Origin: Acetatifactor aquisgranensis
GTDB lineage: Bacteria > Bacillota > Clostridia > Lachnospirales > Lachnospiraceae
Direction: 5' to 3'
Length of the DNA stretch: 64,000 bases
NCBI RefSeq assembly: GCF_943193215.1
Contig: NZ_CALPDH010000011.1
Span: forward strand, 98,853 to 162,852
The notes under the pieces are model-generated. The model was not told the DNA's origin. It was given only the letters and a program-made list of their open reading frames with translations, and did no database searches. The translations under genes and the position numbers were made by a program. How positions within the stretch are numbered: position 1 is the stretch's first letter; each line of letters opens with the position of its first letter. This document shows, piece after piece, positions 8,476 through 18,394 of the stretch.

Positions 8476-11030
8476 AAACCGGCAATGCTGTCGCAGACAT
8501 CCGCATACATCTGCAGCAGCGCCGGATGGTTCTCACGGATGAAAGCCTCATCCGCCTTTTTGCCCGCCATCTCCAGTTCTTTCGCCCTGGCGGAAAGCGC
8601 TTCCGCCCCAATGGTCAGCGCAGTGCTCTTCAGGGCGTGAGCCTTGATTCCATAGTCCGTCCAGTTGGCGGCTTCGTAGAGGGCGTTGAGCTCCGCCTCT
8701 TTCTCGGCCCTCTGGTCATGGAACATCTGCAGCATCTCCAGGTAGAACCCATCGTCCTCGCCGCAATATTCCAGGCCTATGCCCACATTGATGCCGGCCC
8801 GCACCAGGGAACCGTAGGTAGGGGGTGCCTCCTGCACCGAGGCGCCGGCTTCCTGTACGCTTTTCCGGGAGGCCGGCGTCCGGACGGAATCCGCCTCCGG
8901 TTTTTTGCCATCCGCAGAGGAATCGCCGGCGGTATCCATTTCCATTGATGCCTCCTGGGCCCCGGGCAGCAGCTCATACTGCATGCAATGCTCCGGCAGA
9001 ATCCGCCTCAGGACACGCTCCAGCACGGAACACTCAATGGGCTTCGGGATGAATTCGTTGAATCCCTCGTTCCGGAACATTTCCCTTGCGCCGCTGATGG
9101 TATTGGCCGTCAGGGCGACCACCGGCAGATCCTGGTAGGCTCCGTTATTAATCTCACGAATACGCCGCAAGGTCTCCACACCGTCAAACCCAGGCATCAT
9201 ATGATCCAGGAAAATCACGTCGTAAGCGGCGCCCGCACATTTATCCACCGCCTCTTTCCCGCTCAGACAGGTGTCCACCTGTATGCCGTAGCTGCCCAGG
9301 ACGCCCTTGGCCACCATGAGGTTCATCTCCTCATCGTCCACGGCCAGTACTCTGACGCCCTTGCAGGTAAAGGGCCTGCGGCCTGCGGCCTGGGCCTCCT
9401 CGAAGCCGTTGCCCGGCCCTCCGCCGCTGATCAGGTTCACGATGGACAACGCAAAGAAAGGCTTGCGCAGCACCAGCAGCCTGCTTCCCTCGTCAAGGAC
9501 AAAATCCCTCTCCGCAATCACCGCCACGGGAATCGTCTCCGCCAGCTCCTCATAATAAGGAGGATTGGCCATATATTCCCGCTGGGCGATGAACACATGG
9601 GTCAGCTTGTGATCCCGCTGCAGCTTCAGCAATCCCTCAAAGTTATGGGCCTGATACCCTTCGATGCCAAGCCCCTCTACCAGATGGAGTATCATCCTGT
9701 CGTAATACCTTCGCACCTCGTCCCTGCTGTACCGCTCCGGCTTGAAGAAGCAGGCGATGCACAGCTGCGAAGCCTCCGGAACTTGGATACAGGGAGTCTC
9801 GTCCTCCACTTCCTGAGGTATGGCGATATGTACCTGCAGCCCTTGCTGCTCCGCACTCTCGAAATGCACGAAGCCGCCCATGGAGCGGAGCAGTCCCCTC
9901 GCGATGGGAATCCCCAGCCCCAGACCGCCAACATACCGCCGGCTTCCGGAATCTGCCTGATAGAAATCGTCCACAATCTGCTCCAGCTGGCCGGAGGTCA
10001 TGCCAATGCCGGTGTCATAAATATCAATCACCAGATTGATGCCATAAGTCTCCCGCCGGAATCCAATCCAGAGATTGATACCGCCCTCCTCCGTGAACTT
10101 CAGGGAGTTTTCCAGCAAAATCCGCAGGATATGTGTAATCTTATCCGCATCTCCCCGCAGCAAAGACGGCAGCTTCGGATCGATGTCGAACACCATTTCC
10201 AGCTTGTCGCTGCCGTTCTGCAGAGCAGTCATGGTAATCACATCGTTCAGCACTGAAGTAATCCTATAAGGCTCCTTGGCTGCCGCCAAAGTGCCCTCTA
10301 CTATCTCGGTGTAGTCCAGGATATTGTTAATCTGACCGGACAGCCGCTTGCCGGCCAGCTTTATAGATCTGATATCCTCCCGGATCTCGGGGGAGATGTC
10401 CTTGCCCAGAGCCACTTCGCTGATGCCGATGACCATATTGACGGGGGTGCGAAGCTCGTGGGACACATTGGACAGGAAATCGGCGTTCTGCCGCACTGCC
10501 GTGGCCAGCTGCTCCTGCATGGTATCGTATCTGGCCCTCTCCCGCCGCCTCCTGTTGATTCGGTACCGCGCCACCACCAGCGACCCCATCACTGCCGACG
10601 CGCCCATCGCCATACGCAGCACGTCCCCGTTCCGCATGCCGGGGCCGATGGTGCCCAGAAGCAGTAAATGGTACAGCATCTGGAACACATACAGGGCCAC
10701 TGCCAGGTACAGCAGCCTCTTCCTGTTCAGCAGAGAAAGCAGCAGCAATACGATACAGGCCACCAGGGGAATGTCGAACAGACTGGATTCATGAACACCG
10801 AAAAAGAAAAATTCCATCATCAGCAGCCCTGTGCAGATGTTCTCATACAGCATTTCCGAGCCGACTCTTCCGATATGGAGCCACCACACCACAAGGCAGC
10901 CCGCCACCATCATGGGAACCGTCCACAGTTCCCACGACATGGTCAGAGTAATCAGTCCCAGCAGCACGCTCAATATGCTGAGTGTGCTTACCATGAGAAG
11001 ATGCATACTTGTCTGCGCTTCCGTCCTCAT
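8472..11030 (-). CDS. Hybrid histidine kinase with receiver and HPt domains
   Basis: An 852-residue BarA/TorS-like sensor. Helices fill about residues 10-155. H191 (VSHELRTP) is the phosphoacceptor; the ATPase has N308 (ENSLKF), DTGIGM at 339 and GGLGLG at 368. Residues 420-535 look like a receiver fold without a phosphorylatable aspartate. An active receiver spans about 558-680 with D609, T641 and K663. After an acidic/Ser linker, the HPt domain carries H798 (KAHALKSTA). This arrangement supports an internal His-Asp-His relay. It starts one base into the stop of the upstream receiver gene (TAATG) and ends in ATGA overlap with the DegV fusion kinase, so all three are translationally coupled. 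Confidence 0.93.
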   Translation of the reverse strand: MRTEAQTSMHLLMVSTLSILSVLLGLITLTMSWELWTVPMMVAGCLVVWWLHIGRVGSEMLYENICTGLLMMEFFFFGVHESSLFDIPLVACIVLLLLSLLNRKRLLYLAVALYVFQMLYHLLLLGTIGPGMRNGDVLRMAMGASAVMGSLVVARYRINRRRRERARYDTMQEQLATAVRQNADFLSNVSHELRTPVNMVIGISEVALGKDISPEIREDIRSIKLAGKRLSGQINNILDYTEIVEGTLAAAKEPYRITSVLNDVITMTALQNGSDKLEMVFDIDPKLPSLLRGDADKITHILRILLENSLKFTEEGGINLWIGFRRETYGINLVIDIYDTGIGMTSGQLEQIVDDFYQADSGSRRYVGGLGLGIPIARGLLRSMGGFVHFESAEQQGLQVHIAIPQEVEDETPCIQVPEASQLCIACFFKPERYSRDEVRRYYDRMILHLVEGLGIEGYQAHNFEGLLKLQRDHKLTHVFIAQREYMANPPYYEELAETIPVAVIAERDFVLDEGSRLLVLRKPFFALSIVNLISGGGPGNGFEEAQAAGRRPFTCKGVRVLAVDDEEMNLMVAKGVLGSYGIQVDTCLSGKEAVDKCAGAAYDVIFLDHMMPGFDGVETLRRIREINNGAYQDLPVVALTANTISGAREMFRNEGFNEFIPKPIECSVLERVLRRILPEHCMQYELLPGAQEASMEMDTAGDSSADGKKPEADSVRTPASRKSVQEAGASVQEAPPTYGSLVRAGINVGIGLEYCGEDDGFYLEMLQMFHDQRAEKEAELNALYEAANWTDYGIKAHALKSTALTIGAEALSARAKELEMAGKKADEAFIRENHPALLQMYADVCDSIAGL

Positions 11031-11389
11031 TACTTCTCAAACTCCTTTGCAAGCCGTTCCTGCAGATCCTGGGGCAGGAACGGTTTCTTCAGATAATTGA
11101 CCGCCCCCAGCCGGATTGCATTCATCACGTCGTCCTCATATCCTGACGCCGTCAGGAAAATCACCGGAACCTCTATATTCCTTTCTTTCATGCGCTCAAA
11201 TGTTTCGATGCCGCTCATGCCGGGCATCTCGATGTCCAGAAGAATCAGGTCAACTTTCTCGTTCTTCAGAATGTCCAGCGCCTCCTGGCCTGATTCCGTG
11301 GTCAGTATGTCATAATTCTTCTCCAGAATCAGCCTTGTCCTCCTTAAATTCATCTTGTCATCATCCACTACCAAAATCGTTTTCTGCAT
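11030..11389 (-). CDS. Stand-alone receiver-domain response regulator
   Basis: A 119-residue CheY-like protein with no output domain. Acidic pocket D10/D11, phosphoacceptor D52 (LLDIEMPG), T80 and K102 (LKKPF) are all present, so it should be phosphorylatable. As first gene of an operon with two hybrid kinases, it is likely a phosphate shuttle or sink, or acts by protein-protein contact. The promoter lies about 115 bases upstream. Confidence 0.93.
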   Translation of the reverse strand: MQKTILVVDDDKMNLRRTRLILEKNYDILTTESGQEALDILKNEKVDLILLDIEMPGMSGIETFERMKERNIEVPVIFLTASGYEDDVMNAIRLGAVNYLKKPFLPQDLQERLAKEFEK

Positions 11390-11502
11390 ATCGCCTGCTG
11401 CCTCCTTGCTTATTTCGTAAGAATTCCAGGAATCATCTTATCGTCTTTTCTAATTCGGTATCCCGATTATCCTGTCCCCTCTATAAATCCTGATTCATAG
11501 TT

Positions 11503-11532
11503 AGTATAGCATATCCCTGTAGGCCTACGCAA
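11503..11532 (-). promoter_or_regulatory. Promoter for the hybrid kinase operon
   Basis: On the minus strand, TTGCGT (11527-11532) and TATACT (11503-11508) are 18 bases apart. The leader to the receiver gene is about 110 bases and shows no obvious regulatory structure. Confidence 0.5.
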
Positions 11533-11591
11533 TTCATCTTTTACGGCCAATCATTAAATTTTTATTAATTTGCCGGGTCTGTACCGGAAAA

Positions 11592-11646
11592 AATCCCGGC
11601 AAAAAACAGGCGCCCCGCCGCATGTTCCCTATGCAGCAGACGCCTG
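11592..11646 (-). terminator. Intrinsic terminator of fucI
   Basis: A long hairpin closed by CAGGCG (11598-11603) and CGCCTG (11641-11646), with internal GCAT/ATGC pairing, is followed on the minus strand by six Ts. It lies about 30 bases past the fucI stop. Confidence 0.8.
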
Positions 11647-11677
11647 ATTCTCATTCTCCGGACTATACAGCCTTGTC

Positions 11678-13471
11678 TTACTTATACAGAGGCCCGTAAG
11701 CCGCGCACGCGCGGTAGTCCTGTCCCTCCTTGTCCATGCCGAAAGCGTTCCAGGCCGCCGGCCGGAAAATCTTGTCCTCGTTCACGTTGTGCATGCAGAT
11801 GGGGATACGCAGCATGGAGCACATGGTAATCAGATCCGCGCCGATATGGCCGTAGCTGATGGCGCCGTGGTTGGCCCCCCAGTTGTTCATCACATCGTAA
11901 GCCGTCCTGAACGCGCCCTCCCCGGTAGTCCTGGGTGCGAACCAGGTACAAGGCCATGTATAGTCGGTGCGCTTCCACAGTTTATCCGACACTTCATCCG
12001 GCAGATGAATCGTCCAGCCTTCCGCTATCTGCATCACAGGCCCCAGGCCCTTTACCAGGTTCAGACGAATCATCGTAGCGGGCATCTGGGCTTCCGTCAG
12101 AAAACGGGAAGAATATCCACCGCCGCGGAAATAGCCGAAATCTGCCGCGTTCCACGTAGTGGCTTCCATGATAGCTTTCTGGTCCGCCTCAGTGACCTCA
12201 TACCAGGGCTTCATGACGCCGTTGCCCTCCGCATCTTTCGCCTGGCCGTTGGCATCCAGGCAGGCAGCGCCGGAGTTGATCAGATGGATGAACCCACCTG
12301 ACTCCTTAGCAACACCCTCCAGTTCATAGCCTGTGGCTTTCATCACCGCCTCAGGGCTCCAGTAGGTGCGCACGTCCGCAAAAATCTGGGCGCGATTGGT
12401 CAGCAGCTTCATGAACAACATCCCCAGTCCGTTCAGGGTATCGTTCTCCGTAGCCAATATGTAAGGCTCCCTGGCGCCGTTCCAGTCGAAAGAGGTGTTC
12501 AGCATGGCCTCGGGGAAGTCACAGTTGGGATAGAAGTCCGTCCACTGCCTCTGCCCCTGGAAACCAGCTGCGATGGCATTGTGGCCGACCATCTCCTCTT
12601 CCCGGCCCTCCGGCAGGTTTTTGTTGCCGTTCATCAAGTCCTTGATGATGCACATCATCTTGACTACGAACTCCCAGTCCTTATCTTTCTCTTCCCGGGT
12701 CTTCCGGACTGCCTCCGGATTCTTGTCGAAGCCTTCCCTGCAGCTGGCCTTTACCCAGGAAAGAGCTCTCTCATATTCTTTCTGGTCATAGATGCCCTCT
12801 GTCATGCGGCGGATAATCTCCACCTCGTCCACAGACTCCACACGCATGCCAAGATACTCCTCTATGAACGCAGAATCGATGATGGAACCGCCGATGCCCA
12901 TGCAGATAGAGCCAATCTGCAGATAGGATTTCCCGCGCATGGTAGCCACCGCCACCGCGGCACGCCCGAAGCGCAGAAGCTTCTCCTTCACGTCCTCAGG
13001 GATGGAAACGTCATCCGCCTCCTGTACATCATGGCCATAAATCCCAAAAGCAGGCAAGCCTTTCTGGGCGTGCGTGGCCAGCACCGATGCCAGATACACC
13101 GCACCGGGACGCTCCGTGCCGTTGAATCCCCAGACGCCCTTGATGGTATTCGGATCCATGTCCATGGTCTCCGCCCCATAGCACCAGCATGGCGTCACTG
13201 TCAGGGTGATGTCCACTCCTGCCTTGCGGAACTTGTCCGCACAGGCGGCGGTCTCCCCTACACGCCCGATTGTGGTGTCCGCAATCACCACCTTCACCGG
13301 CTCCCCATTGCTGTAGCGCAGATTCTCCGCAAACAGCGCCGCCGCGGCTTTCGCCATGTTCATGGTCTGTTCCTCCAGGGATTCACGCACTTTCAGATAG
13401 CCTCTCCTGCCATCGATGGTAGGACGTATGCCAATTACCGGGTAATCGCCAATCAGCCTGTTTTCTGCCAT
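11678..13471 (-). CDS. fucI: L-fucose isomerase
   Basis: Converts L-fucose to L-fuculose (family members also take D-arabinose) in the cytoplasm, using Mn2+. The 597-residue length matches E. coli FucI (about 590), and similarity runs end to end: IGIRPTIDGRRGYLKVR at the start, TPCWCYGAETMDMD near 93, GFNGTERPGAVYLA near 114, and the C-terminal VNEDKIFRPAAWNAFG. No fuculokinase, aldolase or transporter is next to it, so it is an isolated pathway gene here. A GAGGAGG site lies seven bases before the ATG, and it has its own promoter and terminator. Confidence 0.95.
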   Translation of the reverse strand: MAENRLIGDYPVIGIRPTIDGRRGYLKVRESLEEQTMNMAKAAAALFAENLRYSNGEPVKVVIADTTIGRVGETAACADKFRKAGVDITLTVTPCWCYGAETMDMDPNTIKGVWGFNGTERPGAVYLASVLATHAQKGLPAFGIYGHDVQEADDVSIPEDVKEKLLRFGRAAVAVATMRGKSYLQIGSICMGIGGSIIDSAFIEEYLGMRVESVDEVEIIRRMTEGIYDQKEYERALSWVKASCREGFDKNPEAVRKTREEKDKDWEFVVKMMCIIKDLMNGNKNLPEGREEEMVGHNAIAAGFQGQRQWTDFYPNCDFPEAMLNTSFDWNGAREPYILATENDTLNGLGMLFMKLLTNRAQIFADVRTYWSPEAVMKATGYELEGVAKESGGFIHLINSGAACLDANGQAKDAEGNGVMKPWYEVTEADQKAIMEATTWNAADFGYFRGGGYSSRFLTEAQMPATMIRLNLVKGLGPVMQIAEGWTIHLPDEVSDKLWKRTDYTWPCTWFAPRTTGEGAFRTAYDVMNNWGANHGAISYGHIGADLITMCSMLRIPICMHNVNEDKIFRPAAWNAFGMDKEGQDYRACAAYGPLYK

Positions 13472-13515
13472 TTTATATCCTCCTCTGAAATTTGATTAAA
13501 AAATCAAGCAGTTTT

Positions 13516-13543
13516 ATTATAATATACTGGCAGTTTTTTTCAA
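13516..13543 (-). promoter_or_regulatory. Strong promoter for fucI
   Basis: On the minus strand, TTGAAA (13538-13543) and a consensus TATAAT (13516-13521) are 16 bases apart, about 45 bases upstream of the fucI start. Confidence 0.65.
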
Positions 13544-13673
13544 GTGTTTTACGGACAATTTTATGGCAGGCTTTTATCCAAATTTCTTCGAGGTCTTTTT
13601 ATGCGCCCTTACTTCCCCCGTCCGCCTGTTTTCCTTCCGGGACTCCTGCTTTCTTTCCCATCCACGGACACCC

Positions 13674-16286
13674 TCACAGACTATTCGGGCGTGCCTCGGG
13701 ATAGCTTTCCTGCTCCGTCACATGCCATGTAGTGGTGACCTTGAACAAATCCCCGTCCACCTCCAGATCCAGTTCCCCTCCCTGCAGTTCCATAAAACTT
13801 TTTGCGATGGCCAGCCCCAGTCCGCTTCCCTCGGTATTGCGGGAGGCGTCTCCTCTCACGAACCGCTCTGTCAGCTCTGAAGAGTCAACCGTTATCTCCC
13901 GGGCAGAAATATTCTTCAGAGTTATGATGACCGTATCCCCTATCCGGAATCCGTTCACATAGACTCTGGTGCCCGGCAGGGCGTATTTCGCGATATTGCC
14001 GAACAGATTCTCATAGATGCGGTAGGTCTTCTGGCTGTCCAGAGGCAGAATCACTTTCTCTTCCGACAGATTCATGCGCACATCCAGCCCGGCCGCCCCG
14101 ATTTTGTCCGACATCTCAAAGGCCACCTGCTTCACAAGGTTCATGATGTCCAGGTCCATGATGTTCAGCGTGATGTTCTGGGAGCTTGCCTTGCTGAATT
14201 CAAACAAATCGTCAATCAGACTCTTCAGCCGCAGAGACTTTCGCTCCAGCGTGTCCAGATATTCTTTCCGCTGCTCCTCGGTGGTGCCGTTTTCCTTCAG
14301 AAGATTGATATATGTGATGATTGCGGTCAGCGGTGTCTTCAAATCATGGGACATGTTCGTCACCAGCTCCACTTTCATCCGCTGGCTCTTCACCTCTGTC
14401 TCCACGGCTTTCTGCAGGCCATCCTGGATTTTAAAGACCTGTTCCCTGAAAGGCTCGAAGATTCCCAAGTCCTCCGGAATGGATACGTTCAGATTCCCCG
14501 CGGCAATCTCATCCACCGCTTTCAGCAGAATTCTGTAACGTTTCTGAAGCTCACTGACATATTTCCGCAGGATGAAATAAAGCACGATGGAGTAGACTAT
14601 GATAATCGCCACGCCTCCCACCCAGAAGAAGCTTATCAAAGCCAAAATGACCGCGTTCACAATCAATATCTTTATAATCGTCTTGTTCGCATTCCTGGTC
14701 AAATCCATATGTGCCATAGCGTCATAAGCGCCCACCGCCTTTCCTTTTATGAAAGGGAAGATACGGTATATCAGGCTCCGCTCTCTGATGTACCTCCCTA
14801 GCCCCAGCTCCGGCAGCGCCCTGGCGCAGACGCCCACATACCAGCAGCAGAAAGCGAAGACAGCAAGCACCGCCATGTTGACCATCATGGCCAACGCCCT
14901 CCCGCTGCCTGAATTGATTCTCAGATAATCCGAAAACGCCCCCCCTGCCCTGCCGCTGGCCACATAGGCAATCATATTCAGGACCAGCGAGGTAACACCC
15001 ATCAGGCCGGTGCCGAAACACACAAGGAACTCCAATGATGCCGTGCAGATTCTTTCGTCCATCCATGGCCTGTGACTTTTCGGCATAGGGAAAAGAAGTC
15101 CCAGCAGCGCCAGGCCAAGCATGCACAGCAGCACAATCCCCGTCAGGCCGGAGTCATAATAGGAACTGGCGAAAAAGTCATGATACCCCGCCGCATCATA
15201 GTACAGGACCCCTGTGTCGCCAGCGTAGCTTGAAATCATTCTCCCCACATACATCCCCTGGGATTTTTCCTGTCTGGTGCTCCACTCTTCTGAAGAGATG
15301 GTGTAAGTCACGGTACAGCCCGCGGGTGTTTTCACTCTCCCGTATTTGCTGAAGGTATTCATAGCCAACCCCATCTGGATCTGGACGGAATTCATCCTGG
15401 CTGCTTCATTTGCCAGCTTCCTGATCTGGTTCACGTCCTTGCCGCACAAATCATCTCCGATGGTCACATTCCCGGCATCATCAAATTGAAAGCTCAGGCG
15501 GAAATACAGGGAGCCGGCGCTTCTGTTCCGGTCCTCCACGGACATGTTGGTGACATATTTCCCTGTGGCATGGTCTTCGATGATATAGCCATAGCAGCTG
15601 TTCAGATCTGGGAAGTTCTCCTCCAGCATGCCAAAGTACGCCTCCAGTTTTTCCAAATCATTTTCCAGGTTGTAGCTGTCATTTTGGCTCAGATCATAGG
15701 ACTCCCCGCTGTCCTGAAACTCTTTCAGCACTTCTTCGTCCAGCAGACCCTGTTCCACATAGGACGCTATCTGCTCCTCTTTCAACAGCCCATAGGCAGC
15801 GGCCTCATTCAGGGACATTTCTATCAGTTCTTCCTCTGAGATAACCTGTTGCGCCATGCTGATTTCCGTCACCAGGCTCATCAGATTGTTGTAAGTCCGC
15901 CTCCGCTCCGCATCCAGTATCCACTGGTGCCCCTCCCCTGTCTCCAGATAGATGTCCCTGTAGTCAAGCTCCTTTTCGCTCTGTGCATTGCGCAGATCGT
16001 GGTACAGCAGATAACAGTTCTGATACAGCCAGGCGATATTGTCCGCAGTCTCTATGGGAGTTTCTTCATATTTCTCCGCCCTGGAGCGGAAGATTCCATA
16101 GAAACTGCTGAACACCGCGGCAAATGCAAGGCTGATGAGAGCGCCCCTGTAGATCCAGGGCTTCTCATGCCGCAATCTGCCCGGCCCCCTCCGCTTCCTG
16201 GCATTGTTCTCGGAAGCGGCAGAATCAATCCGCCCCTGTTCACCCTGCCTTTTCGGAATCCTTTCCTTCCCTTTAAAAAGCCCCAT
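13674..16286 (-). CDS. Membrane sensor histidine kinase
   Basis: An 870-residue sensor for the adjacent OmpR-type regulator. A basic N-terminal tail precedes a helix at about 52-70, then a large extracytoplasmic region to about 385, a block of membrane helices to about 590, H647 (NMSHDLKTPL), an N-box region near 760 and GSGLGL at about 820. The design resembles envelope-stress kinases of clostridia; its signal is unknown. It lies 58 bases after the regulator gene. A run of seven Cs (14939-14945) occurs inside it but in a GC-rich context. Confidence 0.9.
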   Translation of the reverse strand: MGLFKGKERIPKRQGEQGRIDSAASENNARKRRGPGRLRHEKPWIYRGALISLAFAAVFSSFYGIFRSRAEKYEETPIETADNIAWLYQNCYLLYHDLRNAQSEKELDYRDIYLETGEGHQWILDAERRRTYNNLMSLVTEISMAQQVISEEELIEMSLNEAAAYGLLKEEQIASYVEQGLLDEEVLKEFQDSGESYDLSQNDSYNLENDLEKLEAYFGMLEENFPDLNSCYGYIIEDHATGKYVTNMSVEDRNRSAGSLYFRLSFQFDDAGNVTIGDDLCGKDVNQIRKLANEAARMNSVQIQMGLAMNTFSKYGRVKTPAGCTVTYTISSEEWSTRQEKSQGMYVGRMISSYAGDTGVLYYDAAGYHDFFASSYYDSGLTGIVLLCMLGLALLGLLFPMPKSHRPWMDERICTASLEFLVCFGTGLMGVTSLVLNMIAYVASGRAGGAFSDYLRINSGSGRALAMMVNMAVLAVFAFCCWYVGVCARALPELGLGRYIRERSLIYRIFPFIKGKAVGAYDAMAHMDLTRNANKTIIKILIVNAVILALISFFWVGGVAIIIVYSIVLYFILRKYVSELQKRYRILLKAVDEIAAGNLNVSIPEDLGIFEPFREQVFKIQDGLQKAVETEVKSQRMKVELVTNMSHDLKTPLTAIITYINLLKENGTTEEQRKEYLDTLERKSLRLKSLIDDLFEFSKASSQNITLNIMDLDIMNLVKQVAFEMSDKIGAAGLDVRMNLSEEKVILPLDSQKTYRIYENLFGNIAKYALPGTRVYVNGFRIGDTVIITLKNISAREITVDSSELTERFVRGDASRNTEGSGLGLAIAKSFMELQGGELDLEVDGDLFKVTTTWHVTEQESYPEARPNSL

Positions 16287-16344
16287 ACCATCCTCCTGCT
16301 ATCCCTGATTCCACTGCCCGCTTCATCAGCGGTACGTCTCTTCT

Positions 16345-17055
16345 CTACTGCCTGTCAATCTTATAGCCTACGCCCCACACTACTTTCAGATATTTGGGAT
16401 TCTTCGGGTCAATCTCGATTTTCTCCCGTATGTTCCGCACATGGACCATGATTGTGTCCGTGTTCACTGCCTTTTCGTTCCAGATGCGCTCATAAATCTC
16501 GTCCGCCGAGAAGACCCTCCCCGGGTTCTTGATCAAAAGCTGCACAATCTTGAATTCCATAGGAGTCAGCTTCACCGGCTCACCGTCCACGCTCACTTCC
16601 ACAGTATCCTCATTGAGTTCCAGGCCGCCGATGGTGTAAACATGGTCTTTGTTTCCGTCTTCTTTTAAGGCAGACAGATATTTGGAATATCTGCGCAGAT
16701 GGGAATTGACCCGCGCCAGGAGCTCCAGCGGGGTGAAAGGCTTCGTCACATAGTCGTCCGCCCCCATATTCAGCCCCATGATTTTATCCACCTCTTCCGA
16801 CTTGGCCGACAGCATGATGACGGGGAATTCATACTCTTTGGACCGCAGCTTCATCAGCATGGTGACTCCGTCCATCACAGGCATCATGATATCCACGATT
16901 GCCAGATGTACCTCCTCCCGCTCCGCCACCGCAAGGCCCTCCGCGCCATTGGCGGCCTGATATACCTCATATCCCTGGTTCCGCAGATAAATTTCGATGC
17001 CCTCCCGAATCTCCTTGTCGTCCTCTACCACTAAGACGTGATACTTTTGTTCCAT
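16345..17055 (-). CDS. OmpR/PhoB-type response regulator
   Basis: A 236-residue DNA-binding regulator. The receiver domain has D11/D12, phosphoacceptor D55 (AIVDIMMP) and K105 (YVTKPF). A winged-helix domain occupies about residues 136-235, ending GVGYKIDR, and contains the RNIREKIE recognition-helix region typical of the family. It is paired with the sensor kinase downstream. The GT4 and DedA genes upstream run in the same direction, so the four may form a cell-envelope unit. Confidence 0.94.
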   Translation of the reverse strand: MEQKYHVLVVEDDKEIREGIEIYLRNQGYEVYQAANGAEGLAVAEREEVHLAIVDIMMPVMDGVTMLMKLRSKEYEFPVIMLSAKSEEVDKIMGLNMGADDYVTKPFTPLELLARVNSHLRRYSKYLSALKEDGNKDHVYTIGGLELNEDTVEVSVDGEPVKLTPMEFKIVQLLIKNPGRVFSADEIYERIWNEKAVNTDTIMVHVRNIREKIEIDPKNPKYLKVVWGVGYKIDRQ

Positions 17056-17163
17056 TCGATGTCCCTCCGGTTTTCATTGCGGACTTCCCTGGCTGCGGTC
17101 TGTGACATCAGTACCGGAAGCTGCCGGCCCTGTAGCAGTCCGGCGTGCTGCCCAAGCTGTGGC

Positions 17164-18381
17164 CTAGCCCTCCGGCAGCAGCCGGATATTCCGCTTTTTC
17201 TGTATTGCGTCTTCCGCAATAACACTATTATAATAATGAACCGCTTTTAAAGCAACAGCTTCTTCGCGGTAGAGGGTACCTTTTTGATACGCGTTCCTTG
17301 ACATCTCCTCTGCATCATATGTACAGGCTCCGTTCAGGAACTTTGTCACTCTGGCGGCATACTCCCCGGTATCCTCCCCAGTCAGGATGCCGTTTATCCC
17401 ATCGTCTACCAGGTCCTCCACGCCGGATGCCCTCACGGCAATCACGGGCGTGGCTCCTGCAAAGGCTTCCAGCACTACGATACCCTGGGTCTCTGTCCTG
17501 GAGGCGAACAGGAATGCGTCCGCCGCCTTAAAATAGGCGGAAATCCGTTCATTCGGTATGGTTCCCGTAAAGACCACATCATCCCCGAGTCCCAGCTGTA
17601 AGCTTCGCTTCTCCAGGGCCTCCCTGTCCGGCCCGTCTCCCACCAGCAGCATCCGGAACGGCTTTCCGTAAAGGCTCTTCATCCGGGCCAGGCTCTCCAG
17701 CAGAAATGCCACATTCTTCTCATTGGCCATTCTGGATACTGTCAGTAAAAGCGGCATTTCCACTGCGCCGTACTGTATACGTATCCGCGCCGCCCGCTCA
17801 TCGCTTACCTGAAAATTCTCCTGCTCAATACCTGTGGGCAGGACTCCGATTCTATCCTGAGGCACATGGCAGGTATCCGTAAGGTACTGCTGCATGCCTG
17901 CGGTGGGCGCGAACACGAAATTGCAATGCTTCAAAAAGGTGTGCAGGTACAATGGCATGACTTTCTCCAGCCTGCAGATTCCCTTTGTATAGCAGCGGGC
18001 GTACTGTTCATATCTGGTATGGTAGGTGAACACCAGCGGGATATGGAATTTCCGGGACAGGCGCACCGCCGTTCTGCCAATGAGCATGGGATGGTGCACA
18101 TGAATGATGTCATAATCATTTTTGCGGAATTCCTGCTCTATCCTTGCGTCGAAAGGGTTGGGGAGCACGATTCCTCCGATGAAACGCTTCATACAGGTGG
18201 CATAGCGGAACACATTCTCCTCGGCAGGATCCTTTTCCATCTCCTGCTGTTCTTTATAGGTAGGCGCGAAAATCGTCACCTCATGCCCCAGCTCCTTAAG
18301 CCCTCTGGCCAGCCGTTCTATGGAGATGGGCACGCCGCCCATGACTGGTTTATAATTGTTCGTCATCAATGCGATTCTCAT
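17164..18381 (-). CDS. GT4 glycosyltransferase, diacylglycerol glucosyltransferase-like
   Basis: A 405-residue GT-B enzyme. The acceptor-side N-terminus reads NNYKPVMGGVPISIERLARGL, with HVHHPMLIGR and YHTRYEQYARY-like segments, and the donor side has the E-x7-E motif (TETQGIVVLEAF, about residues 292-303). This pattern matches clostridial and mollicute lipid glucosyltransferases that make glucosyl-diacylglycerol at the membrane, but the substrate is inferred. It starts 13 bases after the DedA gene, suggesting co-transcription and a shared membrane-lipid role. Confidence 0.85.
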   Translation of the reverse strand: MRIALMTNNYKPVMGGVPISIERLARGLKELGHEVTIFAPTYKEQQEMEKDPAEENVFRYATCMKRFIGGIVLPNPFDARIEQEFRKNDYDIIHVHHPMLIGRTAVRLSRKFHIPLVFTYHTRYEQYARCYTKGICRLEKVMPLYLHTFLKHCNFVFAPTAGMQQYLTDTCHVPQDRIGVLPTGIEQENFQVSDERAARIRIQYGAVEMPLLLTVSRMANEKNVAFLLESLARMKSLYGKPFRMLLVGDGPDREALEKRSLQLGLGDDVVFTGTIPNERISAYFKAADAFLFASRTETQGIVVLEAFAGATPVIAVRASGVEDLVDDGINGILTGEDTGEYAARVTKFLNGACTYDAEEMSRNAYQKGTLYREEAVALKAVHYYNSVIAEDAIQKKRNIRLLPEG

Positions 18382-18394
18382 TGTGCGCCTCCTC

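Noticed and set aside
14939..14945. C7 tract in the sensor kinase as a phase-variation site
   Set aside because: It lies in GC-rich coding sequence where such runs are expected by chance, and it is not near a start or a domain junction.
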